Positions 8,602-16,480 of a stretch of DNA of 64,000 bases are shown piece after piece. Under the pieces are notes generated by a model. It was not told the origin of the DNA and did no database searches. It worked only from the letters and a program-made list of their open reading frames with translations. The stretch's first letter is position 1; each line of letters opens with the position of its first letter. The stretch is from Palsa-504 sp963769715 (lineage in GTDB: Bacteria; Actinomycetota; Actinomycetes; Streptosporangiales; Streptosporangiaceae), in NCBI GenBank assembly GCA_963769715.1, contig CAVYNE010000042.1, forward strand, positions 1 to 64,000, read 5' to 3'. A program made the position numbers and the translations under genes.

Positions 8602-10336
8602 CACTGCCCTTAACTTGCAGGACTTCTGTCCGGTAGTGCCCGATTTCCTGGGGGACGGTAACGAAGTGGGCGCAGGCTGATCACGAGACGGAGAGTGGCC
8701 GCGAAAGTGCGAACATAGCAACGAAGCTCCCGGTAGGACGTGAGGTGTTCAAAGCCCGTATACGTCCGTGATCAGGAGCTTCGTTGTCTCGTCATTGTGC
8801 CATGCTCGTGTCGTCTTCGCAGGCCAGGCCGGTTATCCCGGCTGCGGGAGAGGACGGGAAGGGCAGCGCGGAAGACCGGCTGCGGGCGGACCTGGCCCGC
8901 CGGGTGGTGGCCGGGCCCGGCTTGTGGACGCACTGGCTGGAGGATATCGACCGGCGGGGGCTGATCGAGGAGCTGCTCGCGGACGGGGTGATCGAGGAGG
9001 CGGCAGCGTCCGCGCCGCATGACCATCAGCTGGACCGGGCGCTGAACGCGAAGATGACGGTGATCTGCCTGATCGTCGGGTGCCTGTTCCCCGGGGAGGG
9101 CTATGACGGGGCGCTGCGGGTCGCGTTCAGCCTGCCCGGGCTGGGCATCAAGCCCGGCACCCCGGTCCCGAGCGGCCCGGCCCTGTCGAAAGCCCGCGCG
9201 CTTTCCGGGGAGCACGTGATGAAACAGCTTTTCGAGCTGGATGCTGCCCGCCCGGACCCGGAGCCGGGACCCGGGTCGCTGTGGCACCAGATGGAACTGA
9301 CCGCGATCGACGGGACCACCGCCGAGCTGTTCAGTAACGACGAGCTGGCGGACGAGTTCGGGGTGCCCTCGGGCGGCACGAAGCCGAAGCTGAGGATCGT
9401 CGCGCATGTCCGTACCGGGACCCGCCGGTGGATCGGCGCGGCGGTCGGCGGCTACCTCGACGGGGAGAACACCGTGGCAGACGAGCTTGCCGGCACGTTC
9501 AGGCCCGGGATGCTGAACCTCGCGGACCGCGGGTTCTTCTCCATGAGCCGGTGGATCCGCCTGTCGGCCACGGGCGCGCACCTGTGCTGGCGGGTCAAGA
9601 ACGGCGCCACGTCCGTCCCGTTCAAGACCCTCCGGGTCCTCCCTGACGGGTCCGAGCTGGTCCGCCTGCATGAATCGGACGGGATGCTCAGCACGCGGCG
9701 CCGCGACGCCCGGGACAAGGCCCTGCCCCGGCTCCCGGACACCACCGCCAGGCTGGTCTGCTTCACCGTTACCGCCCGCACCCCGCGGGGCCACGTCAAG
9801 ACCGCGGCGATCCGGGTCCTGACCACCTTGCCGGACCATGCCGCGTTCCCGGCTCACGAGATCGCTGCGCTGTATGCTGAACGCTGGCAAATCGAAATCG
9901 CGTTCCTGCACCTGAAGAAAACGCTGCGCGGTAACCGGCGGGTCCTGCGCGGCCGGTCGCCCGTCCTGGCCCGGCAGGAAGCCTGGGCGTTCCTCCTCGT
10001 CTATAACATGATCACGACGCTGGCCGCCCGCGCCGCGGCCCTCGCCGGCGCCGACCCCGACGAGATCAGCTTCACCGCCGTCCTGTCCATGGTCCGCGCC
10101 GGGATCTGGGGCGATACCTGCTGCGAGCACTGCGGCAGGCGCCCCCGGAACCCCCTGGGCCGTCTCCTCCGCAGCATCATCAGCAGCCCCCGTAACAGGA
10201 CTGGCCGGAAACGGACCTCTGGCCGTACGGCAGCCGAACGCCGGACCCGGCATACCGAAGACGCGACACATACCATCACCATCACCCCGTCAAATCTCCC
10301 AACATGGGATGAATCTCCCGGAAGTTAAGGGCAGTG
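8602..10336 (+). mobile_element. Complete IS4-family insertion sequence with 10-bp target duplication
   Basis: A 1,735-bp element bounded by perfect 15-bp inverted repeats, CACTGCCCTTAACTT (8602-8616) and its complement (10322-10336). The flanking decamer GCCTGGCGCC is duplicated at 8592-8601 and 10337-10346. Ten-base duplications are typical of IS4. It contains one transposase gene and interrupts a PAP2-like gene. Perfect repeats and an intact transposase suggest recent insertion and possible activity. Confidence 0.93.
8784..10328 (+). CDS. IS4-family transposase
   Basis: A 514-residue DDE transposase. Catalytic Asp176 (AIDGTT), Asp248 (LADRGF) and the IS4-specific Y-R-E-K signature Y364, R367, E371, K378 are all present with canonical spacing. 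The TTG start at 8784 follows AGGAG at 8774-8778. Length and motif order suggest an active enzyme. The C-terminus is rich in Arg and Thr and reaches to within a few bases of the right inverted repeat. Confidence 0.92.
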   Translation: MSRHCAMLVSSSQARPVIPAAGEDGKGSAEDRLRADLARRVVAGPGLWTHWLEDIDRRGLIEELLADGVIEEAAASAPHDHQLDRALNAKMTVICLIVGCLFPGEGYDGALRVAFSLPGLGIKPGTPVPSGPALSKARALSGEHVMKQLFELDAARPDPEPGPGSLWHQMELTAIDGTTAELFSNDELADEFGVPSGGTKPKLRIVAHVRTGTRRWIGAAVGGYLDGENTVADELAGTFRPGMLNLADRGFFSMSRWIRLSATGAHLCWRVKNGATSVPFKTLRVLPDGSELVRLHESDGMLSTRRRDARDKALPRLPDTTARLVCFTVTARTPRGHVKTAAIRVLTTLPDHAAFPAHEIAALYAERWQIEIAFLHLKKTLRGNRRVLRGRSPVLARQEAWAFLLVYNMITTLAARAAALAGADPDEISFTAVLSMVRAGIWGDTCCEHCGRRPRNPLGRLLRSIISSPRNRTGRKRTSGRTAAERRTRHTEDATHTITITPSNLPTWDESPGS

Positions 10337-10407
10337 GCCTGGCGCCCTAGGAACGTCCCGGCTGGTGAGCGTCCGAGTGGACCCGGCGTGGCCACCGTTT
10401 CGGCGCC

Positions 10408-10449
10408 GTCTGATAATCAGCGGAGTCTCGTGGAAGCATCAGAGCGCCT
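10408..10449. repeat. 42-bp direct repeat, left copy
   Basis: This sequence, starting GTCTGATAATCAG, recurs at 11621-11662 with one mismatch (T/C at the seventh base). The two copies bracket 1.17 kb holding one small gene. A separate 11-mer, TTTAGTGCGCA, also occurs just inside both copies. The left copy abuts the point where the PAP2-like remnant is lost, so the repeat marks a rearrangement end. No integrase or terminal inverted repeats were seen. Confidence 0.85.
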
Positions 10450-10581
10450 ACCCGAGTTGGCTCATTTAGTGCGCAACGTACGCCGGACTGCGCGGCCGGG
10501 GGCTCATGTAGGGGTTCGCAGGCAGGTGCCGCGCGGTTTCCCGGTGTTGTGTTGTCGCGGGGGGCCGCTGCGGGCCTGCTG

Positions 10582-11244
10582 TTACCGGAGCGGTTCAGCC
10601 GCTGCTGCCCGCAGCCGGGCTACCGATCCGGCTGCGACCAGGGCCCACCCGGCGGCGATCCTGGGCCTGCGCCGCTGCACGGCCCGGGCCACCCAGGGGA
10701 CATAGAACACCACGGTATAGGATCCGCTGGCGATCGCGAGCACCGTCAGCCGCCGCGGGTGGCGCAGGCCCCACCGCACGCTGAGGACCATCCCCGCGAC
10801 AGTGGAAGCAAGCTTGTACTGGGGGGTGTTCGTGGCCTTGAAAAAGGGGGCGGCCCGCGCTAGGTGGCGCTCTAGGCGGCGGGCCGCGGGTGCCGGCGTC
10901 CGGGCGGCAGCGGGGGCCTCGGGGCCAGGCTTGCGCAACCGTCCCTCCCGTTGCAGCCGCTGGATGTTCTGCTGCATGTTCTGTTGCATGGTCTGTCGCG
11001 CCTCGGCCGGGGTCGGCGCTTCGGTGCCCAGGCCCCAGGCCACCAGCCCGTAGCCGGCAGCGCTCGTCCACGCGGCCAGGGCCCGCCGCCGGCGCCCGGC
11101 GGCCCAGTGCCCGGCCCCGACGGCGGCCTGGGTCACAACGGGGGCGACCCGGGGCACCCATCCGAGCATCCCCGAGGGCCTGGCCCCGTCTAGAAGGGGC
11201 AAGGCCGCCCGCAGCACCTGGGCCCAGCTGTCATCACGAGCCAT
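10582..11244 (-). CDS. Hypothetical membrane protein, between the 42-bp repeats
   Basis: A 220-residue protein of unknown family. It has a Gln/Met-rich stretch (MQQNMQQNIQ), an Ala/Pro-rich linker, and hydrophobic segments near the C-terminus (LTVLAIASGSYTVVFYVPWV and GWALVAAGSVA) that look like membrane helices. The start at 11244 (MARDDSWAQVL) is chosen because residues further upstream are Arg-rich and look non-coding, but there is no clear ribosome binding site. It lies alone between direct repeats, so it may have been carried there. No function can be assigned. Confidence 0.5.
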   Translation of the reverse strand: MARDDSWAQVLRAALPLLDGARPSGMLGWVPRVAPVVTQAAVGAGHWAAGRRRRALAAWTSAAGYGLVAWGLGTEAPTPAEARQTMQQNMQQNIQRLQREGRLRKPGPEAPAAARTPAPAARRLERHLARAAPFFKATNTPQYKLASTVAGMVLSVRWGLRHPRRLTVLAIASGSYTVVFYVPWVARAVQRRRPRIAAGWALVAAGSVARLRAAAAEPLR

Positions 11245-11620
11245 CCCGGCATTGTCGCCCAGGCGACGCGTGCGTGCCAAGCCCCCGGGCTGCCGCCACC
11301 CCGGGGTTGCCGCCCGGCGGGGGGCAGGGCGGCGCCAGTGCTCAGCTCCGGCCGCATCCGCGCTAGCACCCCGCCGCTCACCTGCTTGCCGACACCTGCT
11401 CAACCGGGATCTCCTGGCCGGGCTGCGGGGCCCGTGTCACCTCCTGCCCCGCCGTGCGGAAGTACCCCGCACCGGGGACCCAAGCCCGGACCCTGGTGAT
11501 CCCGTCCGCTACGAGTCCAACCTGGTTACTTTAGTGCGCAGATTTCGTCAACTTGAGAAGTAAATCCGCAGGTCAGCGTATTAAGCCGGTCGAAAGTTCA
11601 TGATCGTGAGCCAAGTCGGG

Positions 11621-11662
11621 GTCTGACAATCAGCGGAGTCTCGTGGAAGCATCAGAGCGCCT
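11621..11662. repeat. 42-bp direct repeat, right copy
   Basis: Matches 10408-10449 at 41 of 42 positions in the same orientation. It is followed within ten bases by the terminator of the DUF2637 operon, so it lies at the border of the conjugative-element remnant. Confidence 0.85.
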
Positions 11663-11671
11663 GCAACATGC

Positions 11672-11709
11672 AGACGCCCCACCGACCGGATAGGTTCGGT
11701 GGGCGTCAG
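11672..11709 (-). terminator. Hairpin downstream of the DUF2637 operon
   Basis: The arms AGACGCC-CCACCGA-CC and GG-T-TCGGTGG-GCGTC form a long imperfect stem around the loop GGATA. It sits just past the stop codon at 11733, read leftward, as expected for an intrinsic terminator. The T-tract is weak, as is common in actinomycetes. Confidence 0.6.
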
Positions 11710-11732
11710 TCTGCTTTGCCAAGAGCCCGAAA

Positions 11733-12137
11733 TTAGTCCTTAACAGAACCGTGGATGCGCTCTTGCTGCTCGGCGTTCACCTCCGCCCACGACGGATGGT
11801 CGTGGTCTACGACTACCGGCCTATCCACATCCGAGGCCAGCTCGCCGTCCTCGTCATCGCCTTCGTCCGGCGGTGTAAGTGGACCGTACTCGTGATTGAT
11901 GATCTCTTCGGCCTGGAGGCGGGCGGCGGTCAGCCGTCCCGCCTTGGCCAGATAACCCTCGCCCGGCTGGTCGTCGCCAGCCAGTTCCTCAGCCAGCTCA
12001 GCCCGCATGGTCAATGCGCGCCTGAACGCGGCGAGATAGGCATCCAGGTCCTCGACCTGCTCATACCACGGTGGGCCGAACCAGGGCCACAGGAGCTGGC
12101 ACCACCACGGCAGCTCGTCGTACGGCTTGATGCTCAT
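11733..12137 (-). CDS. Hypothetical acidic protein, last gene of the DUF2637 operon
   Basis: A 134-residue protein starting MSIKPYDELPWWCQLLW. The Trp-rich N-terminus is followed by a helical, acidic region (EELAGDD, PPDEGDDEDGELASDVD). Its ATG overlaps the stop of the DUF2637 gene by four bases (ATGA), so the two are translationally coupled. Small proteins of this kind accompany DUF2637 proteins on actinomycete integrative elements, but no biochemical role is known. It ends just before a hairpin terminator. Confidence 0.65.
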   Translation of the reverse strand: MSIKPYDELPWWCQLLWPWFGPPWYEQVEDLDAYLAAFRRALTMRAELAEELAGDDQPGEGYLAKAGRLTAARLQAEEIINHEYGPLTPPDEGDDEDGELASDVDRPVVVDHDHPSWAEVNAEQQERIHGSVKD

Positions 12138-12730
12138 GCTCCATCGCTCTCGCGCCGGTGGCCGTTGCTGGACGCGGTGACCTGAGCGATGAGCTGGCTC
12201 ACCCTGCGACGGGACAGGCCGAACCGCTCGGCCATGGCCCGCTGGCTCAACGGCGCGCCGGCCGCGACAGATGCCACGTACGCCACGCGGACCGCCTGCT
12301 CCACATCCCCGGGCACGGCTGGCACGGTCGTAGCCGCCCGTGGCACTCGGGCGCGTCGGACTTGTTGCATCGCGATCTCCACCGAACCGATGAACGCCAC
12401 CGCGGGCCACGCTGAGATCACCGCGCCGAGCAGCCCGTATACCGCGCCGTAGGCGATGTTCGCGCCGATCGTCGCGCCGATGCCGAGCCACAGCATCGGC
12501 CGGGCCAGCCTTGGCGCGTCCCGGCCGTTACGCGCCTCGAGCAGCAGCACGAGCGAGGCCGCCAGGATCAGCCCGTCCACGGACAGCGGGAGCAGCCGGG
12601 CCGCTGTGCCGTCCTGGCCGTGCTCCCGGCCCAGGCCGTAGATGTGGGAGTAGCTGACCACTGCCGCGAAGGCGGCCACGGCGCAGACCACGGCCACCGT
12701 CGTGAAACGGATCACCCGGTCCCCGCTCAC
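12134..12730 (-). CDS. DUF2637 membrane protein (conjugative-element Spd-like)
   Basis: A 198-residue protein with four hydrophobic segments in the first 120 residues (TTVAVVCAVAAFAAVVSYSH; LLPLSVDGLILAASLVLLL; WLGIGATIGANIAYGAVYGLL; AWPAVAFIGSVEI). This is the DUF2637 pattern found in spread/transfer-type proteins of actinomycete integrative conjugative elements. The C-terminal region (SQRAMAERFGLSRRRVSQLIAQV) is a helix-turn-helix. Both ends overlap neighbouring genes by ATGA. Because no replication, FtsK-like transfer or integrase gene is nearby, this operon looks like a leftover of such an element. Confidence 0.75.
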   Translation of the reverse strand: MSGDRVIRFTTVAVVCAVAAFAAVVSYSHIYGLGREHGQDGTAARLLPLSVDGLILAASLVLLLEARNGRDAPRLARPMLWLGIGATIGANIAYGAVYGLLGAVISAWPAVAFIGSVEIAMQQVRRARVPRAATTVPAVPGDVEQAVRVAYVASVAAGAPLSQRAMAERFGLSRRRVSQLIAQVTASSNGHRRESDGA

Positions 12731-13050
12731 CGGCTCGCCCCACGCCGCGTCGCCGACGCCGAGCCACTCGATGCGGGTGGCCGGATTTCCGAGCTGTCGC
12801 GGAAGCAGCAGGGATAGTAGAGGTTACGGCTGGCAGTTCCGCGCGGTGCCCGGCGGCCGTCGCGCAGGACGGCCAGGTCGCGGACCTCGATGCACACGTA
12901 CCATTCGTCCAGGCCGCACTGCTCTACGATGGTTCCTGGCAGCCACGGCCACCGCTCGCGGTCGTCCTGCTCTTCCTGTTTCGAGCGCGGGTAGCGGACC
13001 TCGACCGGGCTCTCGTCAGGGAACCTGCCGTCGTTGTTCTCGTCGTGCAT
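12727..13050 (-). CDS. Hypothetical protein, first gene of the DUF2637 operon
   Basis: A 107-residue soluble protein with a central segment rich in Trp, Glu and Val (PWLPGTIVEQCGLDEWYVCIEV) and a SRNLYYPCCFRDSSEIR motif near the end. The ATG at 13050 is supported by a GGAG about eight bases upstream; an earlier ATG at 13083 lacks this. Its stop overlaps the DUF2637 start. Similar short proteins occur beside DUF2637 genes on integrative elements. Function unknown. Confidence 0.6.
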   Translation of the reverse strand: MHDENNDGRFPDESPVEVRYPRSKQEEQDDRERWPWLPGTIVEQCGLDEWYVCIEVRDLAVLRDGRRAPRGTASRNLYYPCCFRDSSEIRPPASSGSASATRRGASR

Positions 13051-13092
13051 GACCTGGCTCCACTTCCGGAGCCAGGCGGACAATGTGTGTCA

Positions 13093-13326
13093 TTATCGTT
13101 TGCACCGTGGAGCGAGATTGCAGGGACACGTTTTGCCATCTTGGTGCCAGGGCTGAGTGTGGTCCAGGTCGCATCGGGCGGCGGGCTGCCCGCAGCCAGG
13201 TGCGGTGCACCGGGTGTTCCGCGCGGCGATCAGGTGGCGGAGAGTGCGGCTGGGCCGGTAGCTGGCCTGGGCCTGGGCGTGGTTGCAGGGGCCGCGGATG
13301 ACGACATTGAGCCTGGTCGTCAGCAT
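13093..13326 (-). pseudogene. Fragment of a DUF222/13E12-type HNH endonuclease
   Basis: The frame retains the C-terminal HNH zinc-site region CTAPGCGQPAARCDLDHTQP and a following CPCNLAPRC. Relatives are about 400-500 residues with an N-terminal DUF222 domain and continue after CNLAPRCRRHH; both ends are missing here. It lies at the upstream edge of the DUF2637 operon. HNH/13E12 genes are common passengers and insertion targets in actinomycete genomes. Confidence 0.75.
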
Positions 13327-13585
13327 GCGCAGGAGCCCTGTGACCTGATCCGGCCTGAGCGGTCCGGATTATCCTTAACTGGTCAAATATTTTTCTCATT
13401 GTGTAGTGGAGTTATTGTGGTCGCGACAGCAGCTGAAGTGAACAGTTTGATGCTCGTGGCCACTGGTGACTTGCGGAAAGGCATCAACCATCGCCGAAGA
13501 CAGCACAAGGAACGGCGTGGCTTGCTGCCTGGGCGAGGCGGGTTAGCTTCGGCGCAGCTGCGACGGCGCTGCTTAGGGTGAGGGC

Positions 13586-14479
13586 ATGAGTGATCTACTG
13601 AACCGGCGGGCGAATCCGCGGCGGCGGCTGCGCGAGCTGCTCGCAGACGGCCAGCTGGTGCCGGCGCCCGGGGTATACGACGCGATGTCGGCGCGCCTGG
13701 TAGAGGCGGCCGGCTTCCCGGCGGTGTATATGTCCGGCTTCGGGGTGACCGCCTCGCTGCTCGGACGGCCGGATATCGGCCTGCTCGGCATGAGCGAGAT
13801 GGCTCAGGTTGCGCGCCGGATCGTGTCCGCCGTGGACGTTCCGGTGATCGCCGACGCCGACACCGGATACGGCAACGCGATCAACGTGATCCGTACCGTG
13901 CAGGACTATGAGGCGGCTGGCGTCGCGGCCATGCACATCGAGGACCAGGTCACGCCCAAGCGGTGCGGGCACATGACCGGGAAGCAGGTCGTGCCGGCCG
14001 AGGTGATGATCGACAAGGTCAGGGCGGCCGTGGCGGCCCGGCAGGACCCGGACCTGGTGCTGATCGCCCGTACCGACGCCGCGGCCGTGGAAGGGATAGA
14101 CGCGGCTATCGACCGGGCGATGCGCTACCGGGAAGCCGGCGCGGACATGCTGTTCCTTGACGCGCTGTCCAGCCAGGAAGACATCGAGAAGGCCGCGACC
14201 GCTCTGGCCGCCGAGCAGGTGCTGTTCAGCTGGGGCGAGGGCGGCCTCACTCCCCCGACGACGCTCGACCAATTGCGCGGCTGGGGATTTAACCTAGTGA
14301 TCTTCCCCGTCGCTGCGCTGCTCGCCTCGGTGTCAGCGACGCGGTCGCTGCTGGCCCAGATCAGCAGCGACGGGACGCCGATCCGGGCGATGGAAGGCCT
14401 GCCGAACCTGAAGGAGTTCTTCGGCCTCATCGGCCTGGAGGAGATCGACGAGCTGGGCAGGCGGTTCGGCCATGGCTGA
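13586..14479 (+). CDS. Isocitrate lyase / PEP mutase family enzyme
   Basis: A 297-residue TIM-barrel enzyme. Family motifs include the metal-binding DADTGYG, an acidic HIEDQ segment, and KRCGH with the catalytic cysteine loop used by lyases of this superfamily; GGLTPP lies near the C-terminal helix swap. Such proteins cleave 2-methylisocitrate, oxaloacetate or related acids to pyruvate plus a partner; the exact substrate is not fixed by sequence. It begins a new transcription unit after a 260-base gap, and no prpC/prpD genes are near. Annotation as 2-methylisocitrate lyase would be possible but unsupported. Confidence 0.85.
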   Translation: MSDLLNRRANPRRRLRELLADGQLVPAPGVYDAMSARLVEAAGFPAVYMSGFGVTASLLGRPDIGLLGMSEMAQVARRIVSAVDVPVIADADTGYGNAINVIRTVQDYEAAGVAAMHIEDQVTPKRCGHMTGKQVVPAEVMIDKVRAAVAARQDPDLVLIARTDAAAVEGIDAAIDRAMRYREAGADMLFLDALSSQEDIEKAATALAAEQVLFSWGEGGLTPPTTLDQLRGWGFNLVIFPVAALLASVSATRSLLAQISSDGTPIRAMEGLPNLKEFFGLIGLEEIDELGRRFGHG

Positions 14480-14677
14480 CTGGGTGATCAACTCGGCATA
14501 ACCACAGGTCAGGACAGGAATCTCTACGCAGAGTTACGGCAACTTCGGCCTAGGCAAACGGATTCCCCCGCGGCACTGACTCGGTGTCGCGGGTGCGGGT
14601 GTGGGGGTCGCGTTTACTTGGCCAGCCGGCGAGCCAGTTGGCCACTACTTGGCCAATTTCGACCGCTCGGAAGCTGG

Positions 14678-15694
14678 CTATCGGCTCGGGAGCGATCGCG
14701 GTAGCCCGAACCATGGGAGCGCGCTGTTGTCGAAACGGATCATGGCGCAGATCCGGTCGCCGGCGAGGGTGAGGACGATGAGGCCGGTCCCGTGGCTGAT
14801 GCCGTCGGGGGCGCGCAGGTAGGCCCCGAACGCCAGCTGACCGTTGGCTCGCGTCGGCACGAGGTCGAACCTGCGGCCCGCGCCGAAGATACTGGCGCAG
14901 AAGCGGGCCACGACGTCTCGGCCCTCGTATTCGAGAGGCATCGGCGGCATCGACATGAACACGTCATCGGTCAGAAGGGCCACCAGCGCGTCCAGATCCC
15001 CGGACTCGTAGGCGCGGACGAACTTCGCCACGATCGCCTGCTCGGAAGGTGAGTCGACAGCGGGAGGCGGTTCGCGGCCGGCGGCCGGCGGCTGGCGGCG
15101 CTGCAGGCTGGCGCGGGCCCGTTTGAGGGCGCTGGTGACCGATTCGACGGTCGAGTCCAGCATGCCGGCCACCTCGCTGGCGTGGAATCCGAGGACGTCG
15201 CGCAAGATGAGGACGGCGAGCTGGCGAGCCGGCAGGACTTGCAGGGCGGTCACGAAGGCCAGGGAGATGGACTCGGTCTGCTCGTAGCGGGCCTCCGGGC
15301 CGGGCGGCACGCCGATCGCCCCCTCGAGGAGGGCGTCGGGATATGGCTCGAGCCACACGATCTCGCCGAGCCGGGTCGGCTCGGGCGGTTCAGCCCCGGG
15401 GATGTCCCACTCCCTAGCCGGGCGCCGGCTGGCCGAGCGGAGCGTCTTGAGGCACCGGTTGGTGGCGATCCGGTAGAGCCAGGTGCGGATCGAGGCGCGT
15501 CCCTCGAACCCGGCGAGGCCCTGCCAGGCATCCAGTAGCACGTCCTGCAGGGCGTCCTCGGCGTCCTGGAAGGATCCGAGCATCCGGTAGCAGTGCACCT
15601 GCAGCTCCCGGCGGTACGGCTCGGTCAGCTCTCGGAACGCGTCGCCGTCCCCAGCCCGCGCCCTGGCGATCAGGTCCGCTGTCACCACTCCCAC
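14678..15694 (-). CDS. SigJ-like ECF sigma factor with SnoaL-like C-terminal domain
   Basis: A 338-residue sigma-70 family protein. Region 2 lies around residues 10-75 (HCYRMLGSFQDAEDALQDVLLDAW, with TWLYRIATNRCL) and region 4 around 150-205 (LPARQLAVLILRDVLGFHASEVA). A SnoaL/NTF2-like domain of about 110 residues follows; in this group (ECF41/SigJ type) it acts as a built-in regulator in place of a separate anti-sigma factor. The GTG at 15694 has an AAGGTG element upstream. It is divergent from the dihydrofolate-reductase-like gene. A second factor of the same architecture lies 2 kb away. Confidence 0.85.
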   Translation of the reverse strand: MGVVTADLIARARAGDGDAFRELTEPYRRELQVHCYRMLGSFQDAEDALQDVLLDAWQGLAGFEGRASIRTWLYRIATNRCLKTLRSASRRPAREWDIPGAEPPEPTRLGEIVWLEPYPDALLEGAIGVPPGPEARYEQTESISLAFVTALQVLPARQLAVLILRDVLGFHASEVAGMLDSTVESVTSALKRARASLQRRQPPAAGREPPPAVDSPSEQAIVAKFVRAYESGDLDALVALLTDDVFMSMPPMPLEYEGRDVVARFCASIFGAGRRFDLVPTRANGQLAFGAYLRAPDGISHGTGLIVLTLAGDRICAMIRFDNSALPWFGLPRSLPSR

Positions 15695-15845
15695 GCTAGC
15701 GTCACCTTTCTGCCGCACCTGTCGTCGCACCTCCCGTATGGATCCCTGCCGAGAGGCGAACTGGGCGGTCGGCGGGCGCCCACTTTCCCGATGTCCCGGT
15801 CTCTGCATCGGTGGTAGCTGACAACGCCAACGAAGGAGAACCGAA

Positions 15846-16424
15846 ATGGGAAAGATCGTCATAAGCGAGAACGTCTCGCTCGACGGAGTCGTCCAGGACC
15901 CCACCGGCGAGGAGGGCTTCAGGCACGGCGGCTGGTTCGGCCAGGTTGGAGACAAGGACCGCGAAGAGTGGGCCAAGGTCGAGTTCGAGGAAGCGCTGGG
16001 CGCCGAGGCCCTGCTGCTGGGCCGGCGGAGCGACGAGTACTTCGGACCACGGTGGATGGGACGCAGTGGCGAGTGGGCGGACACGCTGAACGGTTTGCCC
16101 AAGTACGTCGTGTCCTCGACCCTCGTAAATCCCGAGTGGAGCAACTCGACGGTCCTGAAGGGCGAGGTGGTGAACGAGGTCTCGAAGCTGAAGCAGGAGC
16201 TAGCCGGGGAAATTGTCGTCTACGCCAGCCGTCAGCTCGTGCACACACTGATGGAGCACGACCTGGTCGATGAGCTGCGGCTGATGGTCTACCCGGTCGT
16301 GCTCGGGGCTGGCGAGCGCCTCTTCGGCGAGACCAGCGACAAGAAGTCCATTCGCCCCCTGTTCGCCCGGACCGTCGGTGACAGCCTCGTCTACCTCACC
16401 TACGAGGTCGTCCGGGAGGCCTAG
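15846..16424 (+). CDS. Dihydrofolate reductase-like (RibD C-terminal family) protein
   Basis: A 192-residue protein of the DHFR/RibD-C fold. The strand-starting motif KIVISENVSLDGVVQDP, the LLLGRRSDEYF segment and the C-terminal YPVVLGAGERLF are characteristic. Members are NADPH-binding reductases of mostly unknown substrate and are very often encoded beside SigJ-like sigma factors, as here on both sides. The ATG is preceded by AAGGAGA. It shares an intergenic region of about 150 bases with the divergent sigma factor gene, so co-regulation is plausible. Confidence 0.88.
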   Translation: MGKIVISENVSLDGVVQDPTGEEGFRHGGWFGQVGDKDREEWAKVEFEEALGAEALLLGRRSDEYFGPRWMGRSGEWADTLNGLPKYVVSSTLVNPEWSNSTVLKGEVVNEVSKLKQELAGEIVVYASRQLVHTLMEHDLVDELRLMVYPVVLGAGERLFGETSDKKSIRPLFARTVGDSLVYLTYEVVREA

Positions 16425-16480
16425 CTGTACTGACCGGGACGTTGGTTGAGGTCGTGTGACGACACGATTCCCGCGGAGAC

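Larger units (their letters stand above)
11245..11732. other. Non-coding stretch containing a repeat copy and a terminator
   Basis: No gene is convincing. It contains the second TTTAGTGCGCA 11-mer (about 11530), the right copy of the 42-bp repeat (11621-11662) and the hairpin at 11672-11709. Short frames here have no recognisable relatives. Confidence 0.5.

Noticed and set aside
8772..10271. Long open frame antisense to the IS4 transposase
   Set aside because: Shadow frame of the transposase gene with no family motifs.
10408..11662. att sites of the conjugative-element remnant
   Set aside because: The repeats do not bracket the DUF2637 operon and do not match a tRNA 3' end; no integrase is present. 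Kept only as a repeat of unknown origin.
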